DNA from: Pseudobdellovibrionaceae bacterium
GTDB lineage: Bacteria > Bdellovibrionota > Bdellovibrionia > Bdellovibrionales > Bdellovibrionaceae
Assembly: GCA_019637875.1 (NCBI GenBank)
Contig: JAHBUW010000016.1
Span: forward strand, 1 to 64,000
DNA: 64,000 nt
Direction: 5' to 3'
The number at the start of each line of letters is the position of its first letter. The stretch's first letter is position 1. Of the stretch, positions 35,809 through 45,127 are shown one piece after another. The notes below the pieces were generated by a model. That model was not told the origin of the DNA. It was given only the letters and a program-made list of their open reading frames with translations, and did not search any database. The position numbers and the translations under genes were made by a program.

Positions 35809-37014
35809 ATGGCCCGCAACATCGTATTCGTCCTGGTTCTTGGTCTGGTCGCCGTCAGTTTTCAAAACTGCTCGCAGGCGAACTTCGACACGCAACCCGA
35901 GACCCTCGAAAATCCTTTCAACAACGGGACGCTGACCGTGAACAACGCCACGGGCGAAAAGACGTTCACGATCCGGGCGGATACGGAGCTTCGTTACCCG
36001 ACGGACGTGCTGTTCGTCATCGACGAGTCCGTCTCGATGAACGCGATCGCCACCGAGGTGCGCGAGGGCTTCGCGAAACTCGCCGGCCACGCCTATCCCG
36101 CGAACACGCGCATGGCCGTGACGAATATGGCGCCGGCGCTCTTGAACGGTTCGACGCCGCAATTCACCACGGCCTACAAAAACAGCGCGGGCGTTTCGGC
36201 GCAACCTGGATTTTTACGTTTGGTTTCGCGCGCGGGGGTCGACAGCTTCCGTACGTCTTACCCTTCCTCGGCGGGACAGTTTCCGGTGAAGGGTTGCGCG
36301 AGTTCGTGGTTCACCCCCGAGATGAAAGACGAAGGCGGCGTTCCCTGTTTGGTCGGCGCCGCGCAGATCGCGCAGTTGGCGACGGGGATCGAGGCCGGCG
36401 TCACCTCTTTCAAACAGCTTTTGCAGAAGGCGGGGATGCAAGACGCGAAACTTTTCCGCAAGGACGTGGCCCTGACCGTGATTTTCGTTTCGGATACGCA
36501 CGACGCCGGCGGCGCGTACTACGGGAAAACCGGTGCGGAAGCCTCGATGATCAGCTACGCGGCCCTACGCCAGATGGTCTACCAGCACGAGCCCACATTG
36601 AAGGGCCTGAAGTTCAACGCCATCGTGCCGCTCCCGCGCGCGACGAATTCCGTCTTGAATGGTGTGAACGTCATCGGCAATTTGCCCCTGACCGCCGAGG
36701 AGGAAATCGTCAGCGGCGAAGCCGTGAATGGCTACTCTTATCTGCCCTTCGTCGCGGCGTCGGGCGGCTCGGCGATGCATATCGCGAAGAATGATTGGGG
36801 CACGGCCATCGCCGAGATGGTGAAAGACATCGGCGTCTTGCAGGTGCCGGTGTTGAAACTCGCGGTGGTCGCCAATGAGATTCACGAAGTGAAAGTGAAC
36901 GGCGTCGTGCTGACCCCGGCGCAGTACACGCTTCAGGCCGACAAACAGACGATCCAGATTCCACGTCAGGCGGGCTGGGGTCGTTACCTCGACATCCAGG
37001 TGCTGTTCAAATAG
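35809..37014 (+). CDS. VWA-domain lipoprotein with FQNC lipobox
   Basis: 401 residues from the ATG at 35809, supported by GAGGAG at 35798-35803. The signal ends VSFQNCSQ, a Cys preceded by FQN rather than the classic A-G. After a short linker a von Willebrand factor A domain begins, with the MIDAS motif DxSxS in VLFVIDESVSMNAI and later conserved strands (VALTVIFVSDTHDAGG). The C-terminal 60 residues form a beta domain (EVKVNGVVLTPAQYTLQADK). The layout is like the lipoprotein at 48225-49475. The gene end overlaps the 3' end of the convergent dus gene by 8 bases. Possibly a surface protein-interaction module. Confidence 0.85.
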   Translation: MARNIVFVLVLGLVAVSFQNCSQANFDTQPETLENPFNNGTLTVNNATGEKTFTIRADTELRYPTDVLFVIDESVSMNAIATEVREGFAKLAGHAYPANTRMAVTNMAPALLNGSTPQFTTAYKNSAGVSAQPGFLRLVSRAGVDSFRTSYPSSAGQFPVKGCASSWFTPEMKDEGGVPCLVGAAQIAQLATGIEAGVTSFKQLLQKAGMQDAKLFRKDVALTVIFVSDTHDAGGAYYGKTGAEASMISYAALRQMVYQHEPTLKGLKFNAIVPLPRATNSVLNGVNVIGNLPLTAEEEIVSGEAVNGYSYLPFVAASGGSAMHIAKNDWGTAIAEMVKDIGVLQVPVLKLAVVANEIHEVKVNGVVLTPAQYTLQADKQTIQIPRQAGWGRYLDIQVLFK

Positions 37015-38050
37015 GGGCGCCGAGCTCCGCCGGGAGCTCGCGCGAGCGCGCGGAACCGGGAATCGAAAAAAGCTCCCGCACTTCGGTGGGGGTTTTCACG
37101 ATTTTCACCTGATCGAAGGCGGCGGCGGCTCCCGCGCAGTCCTTCGCCATCGAGCGGAGCATCTGTTTCACCCGCGCCACCGCGAAGGCCTGCGGGTTTT
37201 TCACGAGCGGCGTTTGCTCCGAGGCCATCAGAAGCGCCAACAGGAGCGCCCTTCGGCGGGGCCATTCGTCGGCGACGCCCGCATCCAGGCCTTTGATTTT
37301 CAAAGCGAGCCAGGGGTCGGTCAAAGCGGAGCGGCCGATCATCATGTCCGCGCAGCCGCTGATCGCGCGGCAGGCGCGGGCGTCATCGGCGGTCCAGATG
37401 TCGCCGTTCACGATCAGGTTCAGATTCACGACCTCGCGGATGCGCGGAAGCCAAGTCCAGTCCACGGGCGGTTGGTACATTTGTTTTTTCGTGCGGCAGT
37501 GAACGGTCAGCGCTTCGGCGCCGCCCTCGCTGACGGCGCGCGCGTTCTCGAGGCAGAGCGACGGGTCCATGAAACCCAGCCGCATCTTCGCGGTGACGGG
37601 AAGATCGGCGGGGAGCGCGGCGCGAACTTTCGAGACCATCTCGAACAGACGTTCCGGCTTTTGTAAAAGCGCGGCGCCGCCATCGTGACGGTTCACGGTG
37701 GGGGCGGGGCAGCCGAAATTCAGATCAATCCCCGGAGAGCCCAGCTCCACCGCGCGCACGGCATTTTCCGCCACCCAGTTCGCGTCGCCACCCAGAAGCT
37801 GGACGATGAGTTTCGTCCCGTTGGGGGTGCGGGTCGTGTGCCCGCGCGTGAACGCGACCTCGAGCTCCGGGCACTCGCGAAAGAAAACATGATCGGGAAT
37901 TTTCTGGTTCGTGACCCGGATGAACTCCGTAAAAACCTGGTCGTACCCGCCCACCCGTGTCCACAAATCGCGGACCGTGGCGTCGACGACGCCTTCCATG
38001 GGAGCGAGGTAAACTCGCTCCTTGGCATTGGCGAGGTCAACTTGGCTCAT
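37007..38050 (-). CDS. dusC: tRNA-dihydrouridine synthase (DusC-like)
   Basis: 347 residues. The barrel starts VYLAPMEGVVDATVRDL, with the catalytic Cys in GIDLNFGCPAPTVNRHDGGAALL, a segment like that of DusC (which modifies U16) rather than DusB. AKMRLGFMD and LIVNGDIWTADDA follow, with FMN-phosphate contacts in the latter. The ATG at 38050 overlaps the stop of the EVE-domain gene (ATGA). The last 8 bases overlap the convergent VWA-lipoprotein gene. Confidence 0.9.
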   Translation of the reverse strand: MSQVDLANAKERVYLAPMEGVVDATVRDLWTRVGGYDQVFTEFIRVTNQKIPDHVFFRECPELEVAFTRGHTTRTPNGTKLIVQLLGGDANWVAENAVRAVELGSPGIDLNFGCPAPTVNRHDGGAALLQKPERLFEMVSKVRAALPADLPVTAKMRLGFMDPSLCLENARAVSEGGAEALTVHCRTKKQMYQPPVDWTWLPRIREVVNLNLIVNGDIWTADDARACRAISGCADMMIGRSALTDPWLALKIKGLDAGVADEWPRRRALLLALLMASEQTPLVKNPQAFAVARVKQMLRSMAKDCAGAAAAFDQVKIVKTPTEVRELFSIPGSARSRELPAELGAPI

Positions 38051-38505
38051 CCGCGGGCCATCTTCAGGACGGTCTCGAATTCCGCGGCGGTCACGGGCTG
38101 CACCGACAAACGCTGTCCGCGTTGCAGAAGCGCCATCTTCGCCAGGGACTTCGTCCCGCGCAGAGTTTCGAGCGGCAAAACGTCCGGGAACTTCTCGACG
38201 AATTCCACGGGGACGCAGTTCCAGCGGGGATTTTCGCGGGTGGATTTCGCGTCGAAGTACTCCGACTTTTTGTCGAACTGAGTGGGGTCGGGAACGGCGG
38301 GGCCGGCGACTTTGGCGAGGCCCGCGACGCCGGGGGGCTCGGCGTTCGAGTGATAAAACAGCACAAGATCACCGGGTTTCATGGCCTGGGTCATGAAGTT
38401 GCGTGCCTGATAATTACGCACACCCTCCCAGAGGCTTTTCTTGTCTTTTTTGAGGTTCTCGATCGAGTAGACCTCCGGTTCCGATTTCATCAGCCAATAG
38501 GCCAT
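38047..38505 (-). CDS. EVE-domain protein
   Basis: 152 residues from the ATG at 38505, which has GGGAGG at the proper distance (the frame is open to 38559). The N-terminus YWLMKSEPEVYSIENLKKDK, the WEGVRNYQARNFM block and the PGDLVLFYHSN segment are typical of EVE (PUA-like) proteins, which bind modified nucleobases in DNA or RNA. The C-terminal MALLQRGQRLSVQPVTAAEF also fits. It is cotranscribed with the dusC-like gene, which may hint at a tRNA or RNA-modification role. It is short for a stand-alone domain but complete. Confidence 0.93.
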   Translation of the reverse strand: MAYWLMKSEPEVYSIENLKKDKKSLWEGVRNYQARNFMTQAMKPGDLVLFYHSNAEPPGVAGLAKVAGPAVPDPTQFDKKSEYFDAKSTRENPRWNCVPVEFVEKFPDVLPLETLRGTKSLAKMALLQRGQRLSVQPVTAAEFETVLKMARG

Positions 38506-38635
38506 CGACACATCCTCCCAAAGCCCGAGGATGTAGCAAAACGCCCTCGGCAAGGTCAATCACGGTCCTAATGCGGAAGCCCGGGATTCAGGGCGTCTTT
38601 GCCTCTGAGCGCCTGGGGGTCTAGAATAGACCCTT

Positions 38636-39391
38636 ATGGAAAAAGGCACGGTCTTTATCTCGGGGGCGACGGCAGGCATTGGTGCCGCGACCGCCCGCAA
38701 ACTCGCGATGGCGGGTTACGCGCTGATTTTGACCGGTCGTCGCGAAGAGCGTTTGCAACAGATCGCGAACGAACTCGCGGAACAAACCGAAGTCCGCGTC
38801 GCCGCGCTGGACGTTCAAGACGCTCAAGCGATCCGCGCGCTCTTCGACGCGCATCCCGAGTGGTTGGGCGAAACGACGGTCCTCGTGAACAACGCGGGCC
38901 TCGCGGCGGGCACGGATAAAATGCAAGACGCCGATCCCGCGGACTGGGACCGGATGATCGACACGAACATCTCGGGGCTTCTGCATCTGACCCGGCACTT
39001 TCTGCCGTCGATGATCGCGAAGCGCGAAGGCCACATCGTGAACCTGGGCTCGGTGGCGGGCCGTCAGGTGTATCCGGGCGGCGGCGTTTACTGCGCGACG
39101 AAGTTCGCCGTGCGCGCGTTGACCGAAGGTCTGCGCATGGATCTGGCGGGCACGGGCGTGCGCGTGACGAACATCTCGCCCGGCATGGTCGAGACCGAGT
39201 TCTCGGAAGTGCGCATGGGGAACGCGGTGAAAGCGAAAGCGGTTTACCAGGGCATGACGCCGCTTTCGGCCGAGGACATCGCCGACGCCATCTACTGGGC
39301 GATCGAACGGCCGAAGCATGTGAACATTCAAGAGCTGGTGATTTATCCCACCGATCAAGCGGGCATTGGCCTCGTCAGCAGGAGTACATAA
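38636..39391 (+). CDS. SDR-family NADP-dependent dehydrogenase (YdfG-like)
   Basis: 251 residues of the classical short-chain dehydrogenase family. The cofactor motif is TGxxxGxG-like in ISGATAGIGAATARKLA. NNAGLAAGT (the NNAG motif) follows, with the active-site Ser in NLGSVAGRQ and the YxxxK motif in YCATKFAV. The PGMVETEFSEVR region and the ITAGRLQ-free C-terminus resemble YdfG, which acts on 3-hydroxy acids and malonic semialdehyde. Its stop is directly followed by the fumC ATG, so the two are cotranscribed. The real substrate is unknown. Confidence 0.92.
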   Translation: MEKGTVFISGATAGIGAATARKLAMAGYALILTGRREERLQQIANELAEQTEVRVAALDVQDAQAIRALFDAHPEWLGETTVLVNNAGLAAGTDKMQDADPADWDRMIDTNISGLLHLTRHFLPSMIAKREGHIVNLGSVAGRQVYPGGGVYCATKFAVRALTEGLRMDLAGTGVRVTNISPGMVETEFSEVRMGNAVKAKAVYQGMTPLSAEDIADAIYWAIERPKHVNIQELVIYPTDQAGIGLVSRST

Positions 39392-40789
39392 ATGGAATTT
39401 CGGACCGAAAAAGACACGATGGGGGACGTTCAAGTTCCCGCCGACAAATTCTGGGGCGCGCAGACGCAGCGCTCGCTCGGTAATTTCAAAATCGGCGGCG
39501 ATCGTTTCCCGCGCGAGATGATCAAGGCGCTCGGCACGTTGAAGAAGTGCGCGGCTTTGACGAACTCGAAGCTGGGACTGCTTGATCCCAAGAAAACCGA
39601 TCTGATCGTGAAGGCGGCGGACGAGGTCATCAGCGGCAAACTCGACGCGCACTTTCCCCTCGTCGTCTGGCAGACCGGTTCGGGCACGCAGACGAATATG
39701 AACGCCAACGAGGTCATCGCGAACCGCGCGATGGACATGATGGGCGTAAAGCTCCCTTCGAAAGAAGTCCACCCCAACGACGACGTGAATAAGGGCCAGT
39801 CGTCGAACGACACCTTCCCCACGGCGATGCACATCGCGGTCGCGGACCAAATCCATTCGCGTTTGATCCCCATGGTGACGAAGCTGCAAAAAGCGATCGC
39901 CGCGAAACAACAAGAGTTCGACGGCGTGGTCAAGATCGGCCGCACGCACTTGATGGACGCGACTCCGCTGACGCTCGGCCAAGAGTTCTCGGGCTACGCG
40001 ACGCAACTGTCGCACGGTCTGAAGCGCATCCAGAACACGCTTCCGCATCTGCATGAGCTCGCCATCGGCGGCACGGCGGTGGGCACGGGACTGAATACCC
40101 ATCCGAAGTTCGCCGTGGAAGTCGCGGCGGCCATCGCGAAAGAGACCGGCCTGCCCTTCACCTCGGCCGAGAATAAATTCGAAGCCTTGGCGACCCACGA
40201 TGCGTTGGTCGAAGTCAGCGGTGCGCTCAAAACGCTCGCGGTTTCTTTGATGAAGATCGCGAACGACATCCGTCTGCTGGGGAGCGGTCCGCGCTCGGGC
40301 ATCGGTGAATTGAACCTTCCCGAAAACGAGCCCGGCTCGTCGATCATGCCCGGTAAAGTGAACCCCACGCAGTCCGAAGCGATGACCATGGTCTGCGCCC
40401 AGGTCATGGGGAACGACGTCGCGGTCGCGGTGGGCGGTTCCAACGGACACTTCGAGCTGAACGTCTTCAAGCCCGTGATCGTCTTCAACGTTTTGAACAG
40501 CGTTCGTCTTTTGGCCGACGCCTGCGAGTCCTTCTGCGACAACTGCGTGGTCGGCATCACCGCGAACACGAAAAACATCAAAGACCACCTCGAAAAGTCG
40601 TTGATGCTCGTGACCGCGCTGAACCCGTACATCGGCTACGACAAAGCGGCGCAGATCGCGAAGACCGCGCACAAAAACGGCACGACCTTGAAAGAAGAAG
40701 CGGTGAAGTTCGGCTACCTGACCGCCGAGCAATTCGACCAATACGTCCGTCCCGATGAGATGATCGGGCCCCTTGCGGACGGGAAGTGA
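39392..40789 (+). CDS. fumC: class II fumarate hydratase
   Basis: 465 residues. The signature [17 protein letters not shown] carries the catalytic Ser loop, and family blocks [37 protein letters not shown] and [20 protein letters not shown] lie upstream. It interconverts fumarate and malate in the TCA cycle without an iron-sulphur cluster. The ATG follows the SDR stop directly. The next gene starts after 4 bases, so this is a compact operon of at least three genes. A strong match along the whole length. Confidence 0.97.
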   Translation: MEFRTEKDTMGDVQVPADKFWGAQTQRSLGNFKIGGDRFPREMIKALGTLKKCAALTNSKLGLLDPKKTDLIVKAADEVISGKLDAHFPLVVWQTGSGTQTNMNANEVIANRAMDMMGVKLPSKEVHPNDDVNKGQSSNDTFPTAMHIAVADQIHSRLIPMVTKLQKAIAAKQQEFDGVVKIGRTHLMDATPLTLGQEFSGYATQLSHGLKRIQNTLPHLHELAIGGTAVGTGLNTHPKFAVEVAAAIAKETGLPFTSAENKFEALATHDALVEVSGALKTLAVSLMKIANDIRLLGSGPRSGIGELNLPENEPGSSIMPGKVNPTQSEAMTMVCAQVMGNDVAVAVGGSNGHFELNVFKPVIVFNVLNSVRLLADACESFCDNCVVGITANTKNIKDHLEKSLMLVTALNPYIGYDKAAQIAKTAHKNGTTLKEEAVKFGYLTAEQFDQYVRPDEMIGPLADGK

Positions 40790-40793
40790 TTTG

Positions 40794-41675
40794 ATGGATC
40801 CGGTTTTAGAGAAAGCGGAATGGCTGAAGCAGATGGAGTCGGGGGACATTCGTCCCTACGTCTTCGTGCGTCCCGAGAACCGCATTCAAAATCCCGGAAC
40901 CCGCCATCGTCTGGACTGGTTTCCGAACGAGCCGATCTACAAAGATCCGCTCGATCTGGGGCAACTTGAATTCGCCGAGCAGATTTACGATCTGGAACAT
41001 AAGGCTTTCGGTCCGTCGAATCTGCAGATCCCGCGCTGGGTGTTTTACGATTGCGCGGTGATGCCCGGCTTCGTGGCGGGCTTCGCGATGAAGTCGTCGA
41101 AACTGCCCGACGCCGTCAAAAAGGTCCTTCGTCACGATCCGAAATTCGATTGGACGCCGCTTTCGCTTTTCATCATCATCCCGACGATGAAAAAGGGCGA
41201 GTGGGTCGCGCACAACCTGTGCGCGGTGAACTCCATCCTGCCGGAGCAGGATCGCTTCTACGGTTTGGGCTTTTTGTCGAAGGCCTTCGGTTTGTGGTAC
41301 GCGAACGTCGAAACCTGCTGCGGGATGACCCAGTGGGGGAGCCCCGCGCTGAAGCTGCACTCCCACTTCGGCCATTTGCAAATCCTGACCTCGTACACGC
41401 CCGTCCATACGCATGCCGAAACGATCACCTACCGCTCGGAAGTCAATATCGAGTGCTGGGAGAAGTTTTTCACCCGCGAACCGGATCTTGCGTTCTTGGA
41501 AAAATACGAACCTTCGGGTATTGTGCTCGATCCGACCGCGAAAGATTCGCAGATCGCGCTGCAACAGAAAATACAAAATGGTGAAGGCCCGTTCTACTTG
41601 AACGCGGCCCAAATCGCGGAACAGAAACTGACCGAGCCTCTTTCGGTCTATAGAATGAAAGGTAACCATGGCTGA
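40794..41675 (+). CDS. conserved-looking cytosolic protein, unknown function
   Basis: 293 residues from the ATG at 40794, 4 bases after the fumC stop. The first residues (LEKAEWLKQMESGDIRPYVF) are followed by a mixed alpha/beta body with a Trp/Tyr/Phe-rich middle and a Cys pair in ETCCGMTQWGSPALK. HSHFGHLQILTSYTPVHTHAE resembles a metal- or ligand-binding His cluster. There is no signal peptide or membrane helix. I recognise no family. Its stop overlaps the next gene's start by 8 bases. Codon use is like the neighbours, so it is a real gene. Confidence 0.72.
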   Translation: MDPVLEKAEWLKQMESGDIRPYVFVRPENRIQNPGTRHRLDWFPNEPIYKDPLDLGQLEFAEQIYDLEHKAFGPSNLQIPRWVFYDCAVMPGFVAGFAMKSSKLPDAVKKVLRHDPKFDWTPLSLFIIIPTMKKGEWVAHNLCAVNSILPEQDRFYGLGFLSKAFGLWYANVETCCGMTQWGSPALKLHSHFGHLQILTSYTPVHTHAETITYRSEVNIECWEKFFTREPDLAFLEKYEPSGIVLDPTAKDSQIALQQKIQNGEGPFYLNAAQIAEQKLTEPLSVYRMKGNHG

Positions 41676-42105
41676 ATCTACACTGGCTGAACTTCCTGCC
41701 GTTGCGAAGTCGATCTATCTGGAGTGCAAGAAGTGCGAGGCCGAGCGTTACCACAAGGTTTTGGCGCACACGACGGCGACCTCCGCGAAAGTGGAGTGCG
41801 AGGTCTGCGGTTCGAAAAAGACCTACAAGCTGCCCTCGGCGAAAAAGGCCGCGGCCAAGAAACCCGGCACCGGTAAACCCCGCGTGGCGCGCGCTTCGAA
41901 AGCCGAAGAGCACAAGAACGAATTCGAGAAGCTCATGGGTGGCAATGGCGAAGCCCAAAAGTACAACATGAAGCTTAAGTTCGAAAACAACGCGAAGATC
42001 GACCACCCGAAATTCGGAATGGGCGTCGTGCGTTCGTCTTTGAGCGACAAGATCGAAGTCGTCTTCCAAGACGAAGTCCGTAACCTCGTTCACAACCGCG
42101 GTTAA
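41668..42105 (+). CDS. zinc ribbon plus Tudor-like small protein upstream of the helicase
   Basis: 145 residues. Residues about 20-50 hold a zinc ribbon with two CxxC pairs (LECKKCEAERY and ECEVCGSK). A Lys/Ala-rich basic linker follows (AKKAAAKKPGTGKPRVARAS). The C-terminal part, KIDHPKFGMGVVRSSLSDKIEVVFQDEVRNLVHNR, resembles the Tudor-like domain at the C-terminus of PcrA/UvrD helicases. The helicase gene follows 10 bases downstream and appears to lack that domain. So this could be a detached RNA-polymerase- or DNA-binding module. The start overlaps the previous stop. Confidence 0.75.
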   Translation: MAESTLAELPAVAKSIYLECKKCEAERYHKVLAHTTATSAKVECEVCGSKKTYKLPSAKKAAAKKPGTGKPRVARASKAEEHKNEFEKLMGGNGEAQKYNMKLKFENNAKIDHPKFGMGVVRSSLSDKIEVVFQDEVRNLVHNRG

Positions 42106-42115
42106 TAGATCTTCG

Positions 42116-44122
42116 ATGTCTGATTTTCGGACGGGCCTTAATCCCGAGCAGGTGAAAGCCGTTGAGCACCGGGATGGGCCCCTTCTTATTTTAGCGGGCG
42201 CGGGTTCGGGTAAGACCACCGTGCTCGTGAACCGTGCGGGTTATCTGATCGCTTCGGGCGTGCCCGCGAAGGATCTGACCGTCCTGACGTTCACGAACAA
42301 AGCCGCGCGCGAACTCAAACATCGTGTGGGCGTGAAACTGGGTAAGGTCGCGAAAGGCATCTGGGCCGGGACCTTCCACAGTTTCGGGCTCCAGATTCTA
42401 CGCCAGTATCACGTCAAAGCGGGACTGCCCGAGCGTTTCGGAATCATCGACCAGACCGATTCGCAGGCCGTTCTCAAAGACCTGATGAAAACGCTGACCG
42501 TCGCCGGTCGCGACAAGTTCGACATGGATAAGCTGCTGACGCTGGTGAACGATTTGCGTCTGTTCGGCAAATTCAAGTCCGTGGTCGAAAGTGAATATCA
42601 AGTCGTCGCCGAGGCGCTGCTCCCGAAGTACCTCAAACGTCTGAACCATCTGGGCGCGGTCGACTTCGAGGGGCTTTTGCTGGAGCCGCTCGAGCTTCTG
42701 AAAAAGCATCCCGACATCCAAGAGAAGGTCCGCGCGAAGATCGGTTATCTGATGGTCGACGAGTTCCAAGACACGAACGCGACGCAGATGAAGTTGATCG
42801 ACGCCGTCCTCGGCGAACACCGCAATTTGTGCGTCGTCGGGGACGACGATCAATCGATCTACGGGTTTCGCGGTGCCGAGGTCTCGAACATCCTGAACTT
42901 CCCCAAGCGCTACGCGCCCGCCGAGGTCATCCGGCTCGAGCGGAACTATCGCTCTTCGGGACAGATCCTGAATCTGGCGAACGCGGTCATCGCGAAGAAC
43001 TCCAACCGTCACGGAAAGGTTCTGCGCTCCGAGGCCCGCGGTAAAGGCTCGCAAATTCCCGAGCTCTTCCGTTACGAATCCGAAGAGATCGAAGCCGAAA
43101 CGGTCGCGCGCGAATTGCGCAAGCTGATCAGCGAAGGTCGCAAGCCGCGGGATCTGGCGGTACTTTACCGCTCGAACTCCCAGGCCGCTGCGGTCGAAGC
43201 GATCCTGCGCCAAGAGCAGGTCCCCTATTCGGTTTCGGGTGGAACCTCCATCTTCGACCGGAAAGAGATCAAAGACGTGCTCGCGTACCTGCGGGCGGCG
43301 CTGTTCGGCACGGATCTTTCGGTCCGGCGTATTCTGAACACCCCTTCGCGCGGAATCGGCGAGACCAGCTTCGACCGCTTGGACGAGTACGCGAAAGAAA
43401 AGAAAGTCCCTTTCATGCGCGCCTTGCAGTTCTGGCAAGAGGCGGGCGTGAACGAAAACACGGGCGCGGCGATCGACGGCTTCGTGCAGATGTTGCACGA
43501 GATGCCGGACGCGATCTTGACCGAGACGCCCGCCGAATCGCTGTTGCAGTTTCTGGATCAGATCGGTTACCGCAAAGCCGTCTACGACAGCTCGACCGAA
43601 GCCTCTTCCGGCGAAAAGAAATGGAATCTGATCGGCATCTTCGCGCGCATCATGGAGCGCCGTCTATTGAAGGACGGCATCTCGCGCGGGGGATTATCCG
43701 AATTCATCGACCAGATGGAGTTGCGGGACGACGGTTCGGATTCGGACGCGGATGAAGTGTCGTTGATGACATTCCATGCTTCGAAGGGTCTGGAATTCCC
43801 GGTCGTCTATTTGATCGGGGTCGAAGAAGATCTGCTCCCGCACCGTACGCTCGGCCAAGACGTCGACGAGGAGCGCCGCCTCTTCTACGTCGGGATCACG
43901 CGCGCGCAAGAAAAGCTGATTCTGAGCTATTGCCAAGCCCGCCGTCGTTACGGCGCGCCCCGGCCGGTCTCGCCCTCGCGTTTTCTGCTCGAGATCGATC
44001 AAAAACTTTTCGAAAAGTTCGAAGACGGCGTTCGCCCCTGGACCGAGGGCGAACACGAAAAACGCATCGCGGATTTCCTGAATTCACTGACCGCGAACCG
44101 CGCGCCGAAGCCGACGCCTTAA
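42116..44122 (+). CDS. UvrD/PcrA/Rep-family superfamily 1 helicase
   Basis: 668 residues. Motif I AGAGSGKTTVLVN, motif Ia TFTNKAARELKHRV, motif II VDEFQDTNATQ, motif III GDDDQSIYGFRGA, motif IV-like LERNYRSSGQILNLAN, motif V ASKGLEFPVVYLIGVEE and motif VI RRLFYVGITRAQEKL are all present in order. It unwinds DNA 3' to 5' in repair and replication restart. The protein is about 50-70 residues shorter than PcrA or UvrD and stops at ...RAPKPTP without the C-terminal Tudor-like domain. Its neighbour at 41668 has such a domain. The convergent gene stop is only 4 bases away. Confidence 0.94.
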   Translation: MSDFRTGLNPEQVKAVEHRDGPLLILAGAGSGKTTVLVNRAGYLIASGVPAKDLTVLTFTNKAARELKHRVGVKLGKVAKGIWAGTFHSFGLQILRQYHVKAGLPERFGIIDQTDSQAVLKDLMKTLTVAGRDKFDMDKLLTLVNDLRLFGKFKSVVESEYQVVAEALLPKYLKRLNHLGAVDFEGLLLEPLELLKKHPDIQEKVRAKIGYLMVDEFQDTNATQMKLIDAVLGEHRNLCVVGDDDQSIYGFRGAEVSNILNFPKRYAPAEVIRLERNYRSSGQILNLANAVIAKNSNRHGKVLRSEARGKGSQIPELFRYESEEIEAETVARELRKLISEGRKPRDLAVLYRSNSQAAAVEAILRQEQVPYSVSGGTSIFDRKEIKDVLAYLRAALFGTDLSVRRILNTPSRGIGETSFDRLDEYAKEKKVPFMRALQFWQEAGVNENTGAAIDGFVQMLHEMPDAILTETPAESLLQFLDQIGYRKAVYDSSTEASSGEKKWNLIGIFARIMERRLLKDGISRGGLSEFIDQMELRDDGSDSDADEVSLMTFHASKGLEFPVVYLIGVEEDLLPHRTLGQDVDEERRLFYVGITRAQEKLILSYCQARRRYGAPRPVSPSRFLLEIDQKLFEKFEDGVRPWTEGEHEKRIADFLNSLTANRAPKPTP

Positions 44123-44126
44123 TTCC

Positions 44127-44573
44127 TTACTTCGAGAAGCAGCGCAGGCGAACCGAGTAGTGCGAACCCGCGCCGTCGCCATCGGCCATATTGCCGATCA
44201 GGACGCCGTTTTCTTTCGCGCCCATGCCGATCCCCACCGCGATTTTCGCCTTCAAAGCCTCGGGTGAAAGGTCCGCCGGCAAGATCAAACGCGCGTTTTC
44301 GAAATAGTACTCGTTGTTCCCTTTGTAAGGACTGCGATTCGAGGTGATGGCGTTCGCCTGCAGAACGGGTTCGTTCGGGATCGCCAGGTTCGAATCGAAG
44401 CCGTCGTCCGTGCGTTTGTTCAAGCGCACGTCCGCCAGACCGTTGTTTTCGACGACGGTCGCCGCGATATAGGGACGGCTGCCTTTTTTCGAGTAGATGT
44501 CCCAGCACGCGATTTCCAGTGCCTGGGCCGAGAGAGAGCCGAGAATGACAGTGGCAAGAATCAGCGTTTTCAT
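44127..44573 (-). CDS. small secreted protein, unknown function
   Basis: 148 residues from the ATG at 44573, with a signal peptide (MKTLILATVILGSLSAQA). The mature part starts LEIACWDIYSKKGS and is beta-rich and balanced in charge, with Cys near both ends (ACWD and RLRCFSK). A Gly-rich segment (AVGIGMGAKENGVLIGNMAD) looks like a loop or strand edge. The ATG overlaps the TAA of the upstream gene by one base (TAATG), so they form a two-gene operon. The 3' end is 4 bases from the convergent helicase stop. Confidence 0.78.
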   Translation of the reverse strand: MKTLILATVILGSLSAQALEIACWDIYSKKGSRPYIAATVVENNGLADVRLNKRTDDGFDSNLAIPNEPVLQANAITSNRSPYKGNNEYYFENARLILPADLSPEALKAKIAVGIGMGAKENGVLIGNMADGDGAGSHYSVRLRCFSK

Positions 44574-44965
44574 TATTGCGCCCCTTCTTCTTCGCGGATC
44601 AGGCACGAGATGCATTCGTATGCGCCTTTTTTCTTCAGCGATTGGCCCATACACAAAGTCATGAAACCGCCGTCGGTTTGGTAGTCCACCGAAACGACCG
44701 CCGAAAGCTTCGCTTTGCGGTTACGGAATTTGGTTTCGAGGTACGCGAACTGGCCGTCTTCGCTGACGATGTAACGGCCGTCACCGCGGAACTCGCCGGA
44801 TTCCGAAAACTTGAGCGTGGATTTGAACTCTCCGTACTCGTTCATTTTTTCGTTCACGATGCTGTAGGTTTCCGAGCCGAACTGACCTTGATTGCAGTCC
44901 GTGGTTTTGCCGTACGCGAAGCTCATCAGCGACGCCGCACAAAAGATCGCGATTGAACGCAACAT
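44573..44965 (-). CDS. small secreted protein, unknown function
   Basis: 130 residues with a signal peptide (MLRSIAIFCAASLMSFAYG). The mature part, about 110 residues, is polar with six Cys: CNQGQ near the start, MTLCMGQ, then YECISCLIREE at the end. Beta-like strands lie between (STLKFSESGEFRGDGRYIVS and KAKLSAVVSVDY). It is probably a disulphide-rich periplasmic or secreted protein. It precedes the 44127 gene in an overlapping pair. Both are small, exported and novel, so they may work together. Confidence 0.78.
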   Translation of the reverse strand: MLRSIAIFCAASLMSFAYGKTTDCNQGQFGSETYSIVNEKMNEYGEFKSTLKFSESGEFRGDGRYIVSEDGQFAYLETKFRNRKAKLSAVVSVDYQTDGGFMTLCMGQSLKKKGAYECISCLIREEEGAQ

Positions 44966-45127
44966 GAAAGACCCCCTTTAAGATGAGATGGGCTTCCCGC
45001 GCGGCTTTGTCGACGTCATCTCGCACCGTGGGAACTGACGAAATCCAAAGATGAATCGTGTAAAGCGTTCAGCGTTCGCCCATCACGACGGCACTTGACC
45101 ACGTCTTCGTCCCCGGTTCGCAAGACT

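Noticed and set aside
38621-40849. 742-residue minus-strand open frame
   Set aside because: It covers the SDR gene and fumC on the other strand, whose motifs are complete. The frame has no recognisable domain.
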